Source: Variovorax paradoxus
GTDB taxonomy: Bacteria > Pseudomonadota > Gammaproteobacteria > Burkholderiales > Burkholderiaceae_C
Assembly (NCBI RefSeq): GCF_024734665.1
Contig: NZ_CP102931.1
Location: 5,268,001 to 5,332,000 of the forward strand
DNA length: 64,000 bases
Direction of reading: 5' to 3'
Part shown: positions 33,435 to 42,165 of the stretch, one piece after another
Layout: the number at the start of each line of letters is the position of its first letter
Numbering within the stretch: position 1 is the first letter of the stretch
Notes under the pieces: model-generated
What the model was told of the DNA's origin: nothing
Databases searched by the model: none
What the model saw: only the letters and a program-made list of their open reading frames with translations
Position numbers and translations under genes: made by a program

Positions 33435-35090
33435 ATGACCGCCGAAACTCCCCCGATGCCGACGCCCTCGAAAGCCCCCCGCCGTCCTGGCCTCGCCGAC
33501 GTCGTGGCGGGTGTCTCCATCGCGGGCCTGTTGCTGCCAGAGGCGGTGGCGTACTCAGGCATCGCCGGGCTGCCGCCGCAGGCCGGTGTGATCGCGCTGT
33601 TCGCGGGCCTGCTGGTCTACGGTCTCTTCGGCAGCAGTCGCTTCGCGATCGTCTCTGCCACTTCGTCTTCCGCCGCGGTGCTGTTCGCGGCCACGATGTC
33701 GGTGACGGGTGTCGATGCGGCCACGCGGCTGGCGTTGGGTGCGGGCATCGTGCTGCTGGCCGGTGTGTTCTTCGTCATCGCGGGCATCGCCCGCCTCGGC
33801 GCGGTGTCGAGCCTTATTGCCAAGCCGGTGCTGCGCGGCTTCGCGCTGGGGCTGGCGCTGACCATCGTGGTCAAGCAGTTGCCAAAGGTGCTGGCGGTGC
33901 AGCCGGCGCACAGCGATTTCTTCCGCCTCGCCGCGGGGCTGGTGGCCGAATGGCGGCACTGGAATCTTGCAGGCGCAGCGATGGCGCTTGTCGCGCTCGT
34001 GCTGCTGCGCGGCCTGGCACGTTGGCGTGCGGTGCCGGCAGCCCTGCTGGTGATCGTGGCCGGCATCGTGCTCGACGTGAGCGGCCTGTGCCACGCCTGG
34101 GGCGTGGCGGCGGTGGGGCCGATCTCGCTCGACTTCTCTCACCCGACCGTGCCGCAGCTCGACCGCGCGCAGTGGCAGAACCTTGGCGGGCTGGCCTTCG
34201 CGATGGCGTTGATCCTCTATGCCGAGTCTTACGGTTCGATTCGCACCTTCGCGATGCGCCATGGCGACAACGTGTCGGCCAACCGCGACCTGCTGGCGCT
34301 CGGTGGCGCGAACCTTCTGTCGGCGCTGTTCCAGGGTATGCCGGTGGGCGCGGGCTACTCGGCCACGTCGGCCAACGAATCGGCCGGTGCGAGGAGCCGC
34401 GCGGCCGGCATCGTGGCAGGGCTGGTGGTGCTGGTGGCGGTGCTCACGCTGTTGCCGTGGATCGCGCACACGCCCGAGCCGCTGCTGGCGGCCATCGTGA
34501 TCCACGCGGTGAGCCACACGCTGAGCCCGGCGGCGCTGCGGCCGTACTTCCAGTGGCGGCGCGACCGGCTGGTGGCGCTGGTGGCGATTGCCGCGGTGCT
34601 GCTGCTGGGCGTGCTCAACGGGTTGCTGGCGGCCATCGGAGTAAGCCTGCTGTTGCTGCTTCGCGGCTTCTCGCGCACGACCGTGAGCTGGCTCGGCCGG
34701 CTGGGCCAGAGCCACGACTTTGTCGACACGGCACGCCACCCCGAGGCCGTGGTGCCGCCGGGCGTGCTGATCGCGCGGCCCGACGTGCCGCTGTTCTTCG
34801 GCAATGCGGATGCGGTGTTCGCATCGATCCGCGCGCGCATCGACGCGACGCCGGGGCTGCAGCGCATGGTGCTGAGCCTGGAAGAGTCGGCCGACCTCGA
34901 CGCGACGAGCATCGAGGCGCTGTGCGACTTCGCGGCCTATGTGCGCGTGCGCGGTGCGCGCCTGTCGCTGGCGCGCGTGAAGGACGACGTGCGCGATCTG
35001 CTGGCCAAGGTGAACTCGCCCGATTTGCGTGCCGACGTTTACGCGCCTTGGAGTGTGGACGACGCGGTGCAACCGCAGGTTGCCGCCTGA
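33435..35090 (+). CDS. SulP-family anion transporter with STAS domain
   Basis: A 551-residue transporter. The membrane part (residues about 15-410) includes PRRPGLADVVAGVSIAGLLL, PEAVAYSGIAGLPPQAG and the family segment GNLLSALF-like GANLLSALFQGMPVGAGYSATSAN. A cytoplasmic STAS domain follows near residues 440-540 (SLEESADLDATSIEAL). SulP proteins carry sulfate, bicarbonate, dicarboxylates or other anions; the substrate is not readable here. The ATG at 33435 is chosen because it begins the conserved N-terminus; the frame is open further upstream. Confidence 0.88.
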   Translation: MTAETPPMPTPSKAPRRPGLADVVAGVSIAGLLLPEAVAYSGIAGLPPQAGVIALFAGLLVYGLFGSSRFAIVSATSSSAAVLFAATMSVTGVDAATRLALGAGIVLLAGVFFVIAGIARLGAVSSLIAKPVLRGFALGLALTIVVKQLPKVLAVQPAHSDFFRLAAGLVAEWRHWNLAGAAMALVALVLLRGLARWRAVPAALLVIVAGIVLDVSGLCHAWGVAAVGPISLDFSHPTVPQLDRAQWQNLGGLAFAMALILYAESYGSIRTFAMRHGDNVSANRDLLALGGANLLSALFQGMPVGAGYSATSANESAGARSRAAGIVAGLVVLVAVLTLLPWIAHTPEPLLAAIVIHAVSHTLSPAALRPYFQWRRDRLVALVAIAAVLLLGVLNGLLAAIGVSLLLLLRGFSRTTVSWLGRLGQSHDFVDTARHPEAVVPPGVLIARPDVPLFFGNADAVFASIRARIDATPGLQRMVLSLEESADLDATSIEALCDFAAYVRVRGARLSLARVKDDVRDLLAKVNSPDLRADVYAPWSVDDAVQPQVAA

Positions 35091-35112
35091 ACGAGCCTGG
35101 GCTACAGGCGCT

Positions 35113-35742
35113 TCAGCCCGCCAGGAAGTCCGGCTGGCGAAACTTCTTCTCAAGAAACTGCCCGTTGGCCACCAGCGCGGCCGCGTCGCTCGAAGCCACG
35201 TTGGCGACGATCTCGCGCAGCTTGGCATCGAGCAGGCCCAGCTGTTCGCCGAGCAGCTGGCGCGCGGTCTTGCCGTCTTTCACGGCATGGGTGATGCGGA
35301 AGGCCGGCGGCAGCGCAACGTAGTTGGCGAGGGTTTCGGGCAGGTAGCGCAGCACGGTCTCGCGCACGGTGAACAGGTCATCGCCATGCGAGCCCGTACC
35401 GACGAGGCGCGGCAGCACCTCGCCCACCGAGCCGCGCACGTTGTCGAGGCTCTTGCGCATGTCTTCGGTGAGGTGCGGCTGCGCCTGCGCGACCACGCGG
35501 TCGAGGCGCTCCAGCGTCTGCTCGACGCTGAGGCTGTCTTCGATGCGGCGTTCGAGTTCGGGTGCCCTGCGGCCCAGCAGCCAGCCGGCCACGTACAGGC
35601 CGGCGGTGATCAGCAGCCACCCGCTGTCGATGACGCCAGCGAACAGCAGCGCCGGCCCCAGCAGTGCCAGCGCGCAGCCCAGGATGTTGCCGTTGCCGTA
35701 GAGAAACAGCAGCGCGCGCAGTTTGAGCGAGCGCTCCGGCAT
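35113..35742 (-). CDS. Hypothetical membrane-anchored protein of the TelA operon
   Basis: A 209-residue protein not recognised as a named family. Two membrane segments near residues 20-36 and 40-57 are followed by a long charged, helical cytoplasmic part (ERRIEDSLSVEQTLERLDRV and later a basic tail FLEKKFRQPDF). The ATG shares a base with the stop of the VWA gene (TGATG), so it is the last gene of a four-gene operon with the TelA-like and solute-binding-like genes. A role as an adaptor between membrane and the TelA protein is possible but speculative. Confidence 0.72.
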   Translation of the reverse strand: MPERSLKLRALLFLYGNGNILGCALALLGPALLFAGVIDSGWLLITAGLYVAGWLLGRRAPELERRIEDSLSVEQTLERLDRVVAQAQPHLTEDMRKSLDNVRGSVGEVLPRLVGTGSHGDDLFTVRETVLRYLPETLANYVALPPAFRITHAVKDGKTARQLLGEQLGLLDAKLREIVANVASSDAAALVANGQFLEKKFRQPDFLAG

Positions 35743-37334
35743 CACTGGTAGCCCCGGATTTCCTTGAACACCTGCCCCAGCTGCAGCTTGCGGCCGTCGA
35801 ACTCGCGGCCGCCGGAGAGCTGCGCGATCTGCTGCATCTCGCTCACGTTCGCCTCGCCGAAGAGGATGGGGAAGATGCGCGCTGGCAGGCCGCCCGCCGC
35901 GTAGCGGTCGCGGAACTCGTGCGGCTTCAGGCCCGCGTTGTTCTCGCCGTCGGTCAGCAGCACGATGCTCACGAAGCGATCGGGCTCGCGCTGCTGTTCC
36001 TTGCGCGCCACTTCTTCGGCGGCAGCGAGCGCCGAGTAGATGGCCGTGCCGCCGTTGGCCGTCATCGCGTCGGCTTGCTGGCGCAGCGTGGCGCGGGCCG
36101 CGTCGATCCGGTCGGCGTCGAAGCGCACCCACACAGGCTCCTGCACCTCGGTGGAGAAAGTGATCAGCACCACGCGCTCGCGGCTCTGGAAGGCGCTGTA
36201 GCGGGCACTGGCGGTGGTGGCTTCGTCAGCACCCGAGAGCAGCTTGAGCGCCTCGCGCATCGAGGCCAGCCGCTTGCCCGCCATCGAGCCGCTGAGGTCG
36301 AGCACGAAGATCGAGGTGGCGGGTTTGCGCCATTTCGACTGGTAGGTGCCGAGCACCGCATCGATCACCTCCAGGCGGTTGGGAAAGCCCAGCTCGGCCA
36401 CGGCGGCGGTAGGCAAGGCGCCGGCGGCGGCAACCTCGGGGTTGGCGGGGCGCAGGAACGCGGCCGACAGCGCATCGCGCTGGAACGGCGCGGCCTTCAG
36501 CGTGCCCACGAGCTGGGTGTAGGCCTCGCGCTTGTCGGCGTTGAGCAGCATCAGCGGGTAGTCGGCCGAGATCATGCCGTCGCGCGGGTAGATCAGCGTG
36601 AGCTGGTCGGCGGCGGGCAGCTTCTCATTGGCACGCAGGATCACGGCTTCGTAGTTGACCATCGCGTCGATGGCGGACGGGTCCTTGATGTAGGCGTCGG
36701 CCAGCCAGCCCGAGCTGCCGGCGGTGAGCTTCTGGCCGGAGAGAAAGGCCTTCAGCGTTTTCTCGTCCACGTCTTGCGCGGTCAGGTCTTCGGTCTTGCC
36801 CGCCAGCGCGGAGGCCACCGCGAACAACGCGCTCATGCCGGTGTTGGAGCTGGTGGCGTTGGTCATGCCGTAGCGCAGCTGGCCTGCGCCCGCGGCCTTC
36901 GCGATTTCGGCCCAGCCTGGCGGCTTCTTGTTCCAGCCGAGCTGCACGGCCTTGGCGCTCTTTACGCCGAGCGCAATGCGCGAATAGAAGAGCTTGTCGC
37001 GCGCCAGCGGCTTGGTCTGCAGCGCAAGCGCAGGATACGCGCCGTTGGGCGGCAGGATGGCGTCGAAGCGCTCGCCAGCGTTGATGCGCTCGACGATGTC
37101 GAGCGTGCCAGCGTACGAGAGCTTCACGTCCACACCGGCTGCCTTTGCGGCTGCGACGATGGGGGCTTCGAGGTCCTTGAGCTCCGAGCCCGCGAGGATG
37201 GTGAAGGTCGCGGTGGACGCCGTAGCCGGCGCTGCATTCATCGCCTGCGGCGGCTCTTCCTTGCCGCATGCAGCGAGGCCCAGTGCCAGGGCAGCCAGTG
37301 CGAACAGCCGCGTCAACCAGGGCAGCAAGCTCAC
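35742..37334 (-). CDS. Lipoprotein with solute-binding and von Willebrand A domains
   Basis: A 530-residue predicted lipoprotein; the lipobox is LGLAAC with Cys at residue 23. Residues about 45-310 resemble the extracellular part of an ABC-type binding protein (FTILAGSELKDLEAPIVAAA, FDAILPPNGAYPALAL). Residues about 335-525 form a VWA domain with the MIDAS motif FVLDLSGSMAG and later a Thr and Asp (TANGGTAIYSAL, VLLTDGENNAG). The domain pair suggests metal- or ligand-dependent protein binding in the periplasm. It overlaps the TelA-like gene by ATGA. Confidence 0.85.
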   Translation of the reverse strand: MSLLPWLTRLFALAALALGLAACGKEEPPQAMNAAPATASTATFTILAGSELKDLEAPIVAAAKAAGVDVKLSYAGTLDIVERINAGERFDAILPPNGAYPALALQTKPLARDKLFYSRIALGVKSAKAVQLGWNKKPPGWAEIAKAAGAGQLRYGMTNATSSNTGMSALFAVASALAGKTEDLTAQDVDEKTLKAFLSGQKLTAGSSGWLADAYIKDPSAIDAMVNYEAVILRANEKLPAADQLTLIYPRDGMISADYPLMLLNADKREAYTQLVGTLKAAPFQRDALSAAFLRPANPEVAAAGALPTAAVAELGFPNRLEVIDAVLGTYQSKWRKPATSIFVLDLSGSMAGKRLASMREALKLLSGADEATTASARYSAFQSRERVVLITFSTEVQEPVWVRFDADRIDAARATLRQQADAMTANGGTAIYSALAAAEEVARKEQQREPDRFVSIVLLTDGENNAGLKPHEFRDRYAAGGLPARIFPILFGEANVSEMQQIAQLSGGREFDGRKLQLGQVFKEIRGYQ

Positions 37335-38584
37335 AGCGCAACCTCGCCGCGCGGCGACTGCAGCGCCTCGGTCGTTTCCTGGCGGCGCACGCGGTCGAGG
37401 TAGGTGCGGCTCTTCGCAACTTCATTCGTCAGCGTGTCCACCGTGGTCTGCATGGAGTCAAGCGCCTTGCTCTTGAAGTCGGCAATCGTGTCCATGGTCT
37501 GGTAGATGTTGGCAAAGGCCTGCTGCAGCTTGGCGATCTCGATGGTGCTGGAGGCGGCCTGCTGGTGAATGGCGCTGCTCTGGTCGCGCAGCATCTCGCT
37601 GGTGCTGGCGATGAGGTTGCCGGTGGTGGCGTTGAGCGCGCTGATCTGGTCGAGCACCAGCTTCTGGTTGGACAGCGCCTGCGCGACGATCACGGCGGTG
37701 CGCAGCGCGGCCACAGTGGTGGTGGTGGCGCGGTCCACGCCCTTCATCAGCTCCAGGTTGTTCTTGCGGATCATGTCCAGCGCGAGGTAGCCCTGGATGT
37801 TCACCGCGAGCTGCGTGAGCAGGTCGGTGACCTTCTGGCGCGAATAGAAAAGCATTTCCTCGCGGATCACGCGGGCCTTCTCGGGGTCGGTGGCTTCCAG
37901 CGCACGGGCCTTGGCGTCGAGCTGGCCATCAAGGGCCTTGCCGATGTGCACGTATTTCTCGAGCCGTTCCATCAGCGTCCAGAGGTTGACTTTTTCCTGC
38001 TCGATGGCGGTGTTGTCGCGCAGCAGCTCGTCCTTGCCGCGCTTGAGCGATTCGATGATGGCGTTCAGGTGCGTCTGCGACGACTGGTAGCGCTCGAAGT
38101 AAGCGAGCAGCTTGTTGCCCAGCGGAATGATGCCGAGCAGCTTGCGCGCCGAGAACAGGTCGCCCTGCTTCGAGGGGTCGAGGTCTTCCACCTGGTGGCG
38201 CAGGTCGATCAGCGACTGGCCGATTTGCGCGCCCTTGTCGAACAGTCCGTTGCGCAGCGAACCCACGGGCCGGTCGAGCATGCGGTTGGAGACCGATGCA
38301 GAGGCCTCGATGTCCTTGTTGCCCATCGAGTGGATGCGCTCCACCGCTTCCTTGAACTGCGGATGCTGGCTGTCGTGCGCGGTGATGTCGTCGATGAAGC
38401 GCGCCACCTGCGCGTCGAGCTCGGCCACGTCCTCAGGCTTCAGCCGTACCTTGCCGCTGGCCGACTCGACCGGCACCAGGGCGACGGGCGCGGGCGGTTC
38501 GAGCGTGAAGGCCTGCGGTGGCTGCAGGTCGATGGGCGCGGGGGCTGTTGCGGTGGTGGTGGTTGCGGTGACAGGCGCGTTCAT
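37331..38584 (-). CDS. TelA-like toxic anion resistance protein
   Basis: A 417-residue, mostly helical protein of the TelA/KlaA family, cytoplasmic with long coiled-coil stretches and no membrane segment. The family region PVGSLRNGLFDKGAQIGQSL, LDPSKQGDLFSARKLLGIIP and YFERYQSSQTHLNAII is clear. The name comes from a plasmid tellurite resistance locus, but the molecular role is unknown. The ATG at 38584 is chosen because AAGGAACG is 8 bases upstream. It stands between a solute-binding-like gene and the VWA lipoprotein gene. Confidence 0.87.
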   Translation of the reverse strand: MNAPVTATTTTATAPAPIDLQPPQAFTLEPPAPVALVPVESASGKVRLKPEDVAELDAQVARFIDDITAHDSQHPQFKEAVERIHSMGNKDIEASASVSNRMLDRPVGSLRNGLFDKGAQIGQSLIDLRHQVEDLDPSKQGDLFSARKLLGIIPLGNKLLAYFERYQSSQTHLNAIIESLKRGKDELLRDNTAIEQEKVNLWTLMERLEKYVHIGKALDGQLDAKARALEATDPEKARVIREEMLFYSRQKVTDLLTQLAVNIQGYLALDMIRKNNLELMKGVDRATTTTVAALRTAVIVAQALSNQKLVLDQISALNATTGNLIASTSEMLRDQSSAIHQQAASSTIEIAKLQQAFANIYQTMDTIADFKSKALDSMQTTVDTLTNEVAKSRTYLDRVRRQETTEALQSPRGEVAL

Positions 38585-38621
38585 GAGGTCGTTCCTTGAT
38601 TCGTTCATTCGTTCGGTTCGT

Positions 38622-39746
38622 TCACTTGAAGCGGGCTTCGATGCCCGTGGTCATCCGTTCGAGCCACTCGAAGCTCGGCGGGTCGATCACGTCGACCAGC
38701 ACGTCAGGCACCTTCACGCCGCGCGCGGCCCAGGTTTCGGGGCCCTTGGTGTCGCCGCCGGTGCGGTAGCCGTATTCGTGTGCGAGCTCACGCAGGGCCG
38801 GGTCGTTCTCCAGTGCCGCGCCGAGCCGCGCGCCGCCGGGCGTGTAGGGCACCAGCACGTGCTTGGAGTAGACGGTGGGCTTGGGGTAGAGCAGCACCAT
38901 GTCGCTCTTGAGGCGGTCGGGGTTCTTGAGCCAGAACTCGATCATTTGCGACTCGTAGGCCACCAGCAGCGGCGCCTTGCCCATGCCGAGCGCCAGGTAG
39001 TCTTCGAACGGCCCGGCCGACGATTGCTCCTGGAAGCCCTGGCGCAGGAAGAGCGGCGCAACCACGGGCATGACGCGGTCCACGTCTTCCTGGCTCTGCA
39101 CGATCTGCTGGCTGTTGGCGAGGTAGCTCGCCAGCGCGAGGTACATCGCCGCCGAGTTGGAGGTGCGTACGTCGGTCGAGTTGATGAGCAGCGACTTGCT
39201 GGTGGAGAAAGCGCTGCTGGCCTTGAGCTCTTTCCAGCGCGTGCCCTTCTCGATCATGGCCATCAGGCCCGGCAGGTCGACCACGTAGTAGAAGTCGCCC
39301 TGCTTCTGCGCGATGCCGTTGGCCACGAGAATTTCCGCAATCGGCCGCCAGCTGGCCAGCACGATGGGCGTGTAGAACGGATTGAAGACATTCGGAGCCT
39401 TGGCCAGCGTCTTGAGCTGCGCCGCAGCGGGCGCGCCCGAGGGAAAGCCGAAGTCGAACTTGCTGGCGTCGTAGCGGCTGGCAATGGCGCGCGAGCCGGC
39501 CTTCTCGACGGTGACTGTGATGCCCTGCGCGGCCAGCGCCTTCTGCACGCGCGGGTCGGCGAAGAAGGTTTCTTTTTCTGAGCCGATCAGGCCGCGCAGC
39601 GTGACCTGTTTCTGCTGCTCGATGCGCGCAGCGGCGGCGGTGGCCGATTCATCGTGCAGGCGGGTGTTCGAATACCAGACGCCGGACCCGACCGCGGCCA
39701 GCAGGACGACGGCCAGCGCTGGTGCGATCAGCTTGCGGATTTCCAA
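38622..39746 (-). CDS. Membrane-anchored solute-binding-like protein of the TelA operon
   Basis: A 374-residue protein with an uncleaved-type N-terminal membrane anchor or signal (IAPALAVVLLAAVGSGVWYS) followed by a binding-protein-like domain (TLRGLIGSEKETFFADPRVQ, GITVTVEKAGSRAIA, FDFGFPSGAPAAAQLKTLA). It resembles molybdate/phosphate-type binding folds without any permease nearby. It is the first gene of the operon with TelA, VWA and the small membrane protein, 37 bases upstream of TelA. It probably senses or presents a ligand to the VWA lipoprotein; this is inference. Confidence 0.78.
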   Translation of the reverse strand: MEIRKLIAPALAVVLLAAVGSGVWYSNTRLHDESATAAAARIEQQKQVTLRGLIGSEKETFFADPRVQKALAAQGITVTVEKAGSRAIASRYDASKFDFGFPSGAPAAAQLKTLAKAPNVFNPFYTPIVLASWRPIAEILVANGIAQKQGDFYYVVDLPGLMAMIEKGTRWKELKASSAFSTSKSLLINSTDVRTSNSAAMYLALASYLANSQQIVQSQEDVDRVMPVVAPLFLRQGFQEQSSAGPFEDYLALGMGKAPLLVAYESQMIEFWLKNPDRLKSDMVLLYPKPTVYSKHVLVPYTPGGARLGAALENDPALRELAHEYGYRTGGDTKGPETWAARGVKVPDVLVDVIDPPSFEWLERMTTGIEARFK

Positions 39747-39820
39747 ATCTCATGCTCCTCGCCCCCTGTGAGCGGGGGTCGAGAAACATGCTAACTACCG
39801 AATATGACGGTTTGTGACAG

Positions 39821-41113
39821 TCAGATGTCGGTGGCTATTTCCTGGGTGATGCGCAGGAATTTCTCGATGTCGGCGACGGAATTGCAATGCAGCGGCGACA
39901 CCCGCACGGTGCCCGCGAGCCCGAAGGATTCGAGCATGCGCTTCGAGTAGATGCTGATTGCCACACGCTCGTAGACGGTCACGCCGCGCTTGCCGTACTC
40001 GACCACTGCCTGCGTGCAGTCGATGCGGTCGAAGCCGATGCCCAGGATCAGGTCGCGCTTCGTCAGGTCTTCGTGGTCGAGGAAGACGTTGACGCCTCTC
40101 ATCTCGCGCATGCCGGTGGCGTTCGCGTTGCCGTCGAGCAGCAGCGCCAGCAGCGCGCGCTCGTGCAGCTCGATGTGCGTGATGCCCGCGACGAACAATG
40201 CGCGGCGGTCGGTGGCATCGCTGAAGTGGCCACCAAGCCAGCAAACGTAGTCGACGATCTCGGTGAGCACCGCGAACTGCCACGGTGCGGCGCTGCCCAG
40301 GTCCCAGTAGTCGGGCTTCTTGCCCGCCAGCTTGTGGTGCGGCAGCACGGCCGCGCGCTCGGACACCCATGAGAGCCCCGAGCCCCGGCAGCCGAAGAAC
40401 TTGTAGGGCGCGAGGTTGATGCCGTCCACCGGCGTCTTCTGCAGGTCGATGAGGCCGTGCGGCGCGTGCTGCACGGCGTCCACCAGGATGTACAGGTCGG
40501 GCTTGATCTCGCGCGCGCGGCGCACGATCTGGGCCATGTCGAGCTTGGCGCCGGAGATGTTCGACGCATAGATCACGTTGAGCAGGCAAGTGTCTTTGTC
40601 GACCAGCCGCACGATCTCTTCCACGTCCACACCGCCGGTGACGGGGTTGCTCTGCGCCACGCGCAGCTCGCGGCCCAGGCGCTGGGCGTAGAGGCTCATC
40701 GCATCGAAGGCCGACGGGTGTTCGAGCACAGTGGTGACCATGTTCGTGCCCGGCACGTTCTCGGCGATGGCGCGCACCATGTCGAACATGGCGCCCGAGG
40801 CGCTGAACGAGGCGTACACGCTGCCGCCCGTGGCGTTGAGGATGGTGCGCAGGTCGGCGCTGCCCTTGGCCTGGATGTCCTGCAGCTCGACGGCCGTGGC
40901 GTGGATGCGCTCAGCGTTGTCGGGAATGGCATCGACCTGCGCGAAGCGCTCGACCGCGGCCTTCAGGCGGAACGAGCCGCCGGCGTTGTCGAAGTACAGG
41001 CGCTCGCGGCCGTGGTGGTCATGGTCGACCTGCAGGAAGCGCGCTTTCACCTCGCGCATCAGCGCATCGGAAAAAGCCTGGCCGCGGTCGAGATCAGGAA
41101 GCTGGAGAGTCAT
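39821..41113 (-). CDS. Class V aminotransferase-like (cysteine desulfurase-fold) enzyme
   Basis: A 430-residue PLP enzyme of the SufS/kynureninase-like class. Visible parts are LYFDNAGGSFRLKAAVERF at the start, VTTVLEHPSAFD, the cofactor-stacking VDAVQHAPHGLIDLQ and the PLP lysine in NLAPYKFFGCRGSGLSWV. A C-terminal Cys as in desulfurases (RVSPLHCNS) is not in the usual SufS position, so it may be a lyase or transaminase instead. It lies 3 bases after an amino-acid binding-protein gene, which suggests a sulfur- or amino-containing amino acid as substrate. A short GC-rich hairpin at 39762-39778 follows it. Confidence 0.83.
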   Translation of the reverse strand: MTLQLPDLDRGQAFSDALMREVKARFLQVDHDHHGRERLYFDNAGGSFRLKAAVERFAQVDAIPDNAERIHATAVELQDIQAKGSADLRTILNATGGSVYASFSASGAMFDMVRAIAENVPGTNMVTTVLEHPSAFDAMSLYAQRLGRELRVAQSNPVTGGVDVEEIVRLVDKDTCLLNVIYASNISGAKLDMAQIVRRAREIKPDLYILVDAVQHAPHGLIDLQKTPVDGINLAPYKFFGCRGSGLSWVSERAAVLPHHKLAGKKPDYWDLGSAAPWQFAVLTEIVDYVCWLGGHFSDATDRRALFVAGITHIELHERALLALLLDGNANATGMREMRGVNVFLDHEDLTKRDLILGIGFDRIDCTQAVVEYGKRGVTVYERVAISIYSKRMLESFGLAGTVRVSPLHCNSVADIEKFLRITQEIATDI

Positions 41114-41116
41114 CGC

Positions 41117-42013
41117 TCAGACGCCCTTGTTGTTCGGGTTCTTGTAGATCTCGCGCACCGCGTCCGTCATCGGGAAGTTGAGGTTCGCGTTCTTCGGCGG
41201 GATCGGCGAGAGGAACCACTTGCTGTAGAGCTGCTCGATGGCGCCCGACTTCATGAGGCCCGTGACGGTCTCGTCGACCAGCGCCTTGAACTGCGGGTCG
41301 TCCTTGCGCAGCATGATTCCGTAGGGCTCCTGGCGCAGCGATTCCTTCAGGATCTTGTAGTCGCCCGGGTTGGTCGCGCTGGCGATCATGCCGGCGAGCT
41401 GCACGTCGTCGAGCACATAGGCGTCGGCGCGGCCGGTGGACAACAGCAGGAAGCCGTCGGAAGTGTCCTTGCCGGCGATCTCGTTCACTTCGATGGTGCC
41501 GCTCTTGCGCGCGCCGCGCAGCAGCTGGATCGAGGTGCTGCCCGAGACGGTAGCCACGTTCTTGCCGTTGAGGTCGCCCAGTGCATTGATGCCCGAAGCC
41601 TTCTTCACCGCGGCGGTGATGTTGGTGACGAAATGGCTGGGCGCGAAGTCGACCTGCTGCTGGCGCTGCGTGGTGTTGGTGGTGGTGGCGCAGTCGAGGT
41701 CGACGGTGCCGTTCTGCAGCAGCGGAATGCGGTTGGTCGAATTGAGCATGGTGTAGCGCACCTCGATCTTGGCCAGGCCCAGCTTGGCCTTCACCGCATC
41801 GACGATCTTCAGACAGATGTCGTTGGTGAAGCCGATGGGTGCGCTGTCGGCGCTGAGCTTGTACGAGAACGGGATCTGGCTGTCGCGCGCGCCGATCTGG
41901 ATCGTGCCGCTCTCCTTGATCTTCTGCAGCGTGCCGCCGTCCTGGGCGCTGGCGGCGCCGCAGGTGAAGGCAAAGACAAGTCCGAGCGCGAGGGGCAGTT
42001 TCTTGAAGTCCAT
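41117..42013 (-). CDS. Amino-acid ABC transporter substrate-binding protein (family 3)
   Basis: A 298-residue periplasmic binding protein. The signal peptide is KLPLALGLVFAFTCGAASA with cleavage before QDGG. Typical family parts follow: TIQIGARDSQIPFSYKL, GFTNDICLKIVDAVKAKLGL, FAPSHFVTNITAAVKK and the C-terminal PMTDAVREIYKNPNNKGV. It is of the glutamate/glutamine type. The start at 42013 is set by the signal peptide and an AAGGAAC site; the frame runs on upstream without sense. No permease or ATPase gene accompanies it in the window, so it must share a transporter or act alone. Confidence 0.88.
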   Translation of the reverse strand: MDFKKLPLALGLVFAFTCGAASAQDGGTLQKIKESGTIQIGARDSQIPFSYKLSADSAPIGFTNDICLKIVDAVKAKLGLAKIEVRYTMLNSTNRIPLLQNGTVDLDCATTTNTTQRQQQVDFAPSHFVTNITAAVKKASGINALGDLNGKNVATVSGSTSIQLLRGARKSGTIEVNEIAGKDTSDGFLLLSTGRADAYVLDDVQLAGMIASATNPGDYKILKESLRQEPYGIMLRKDDPQFKALVDETVTGLMKSGAIEQLYSKWFLSPIPPKNANLNFPMTDAVREIYKNPNNKGV

Positions 42014-42090
42014 GGAGAGTTCCTTGAAGAGTCGATGACGTTGGTCGAACGCGTTGGTTTTGGCGAATCTTCGGCTTCGCGATGAATTTC

Positions 42091-42131
42091 TAAAAGCGAT
42101 TTTTTGTGATCGAATTGCATGAATAAAAGCG
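42091..42131. promoter_or_regulatory. Direct repeat TAAAAGCG in the LysR intergenic region
   Basis: TAAAAGCG occurs at 42091-42098 and 42124-42131, starts 33 bases apart, about three helical turns, in the AT-rich gap between the binding-protein gene and the LysR gene. LysR regulators usually control the divergent gene and protect two or more sites in such a gap. Whether these are the sites is inference. Confidence 0.35.
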
Positions 42132-42165
42132 TTCTTTCGGCCAGCCTTCACAGGAGCAACGCACC

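Noticed and set aside
39762..39778. GC-rich hairpin CCCCC-TGTGAGC-GGGGG as a terminator after the class V enzyme gene
   Set aside because: The stem is only 5 bp and no T-run follows on the minus strand; kept only as a remark in the gene entry.
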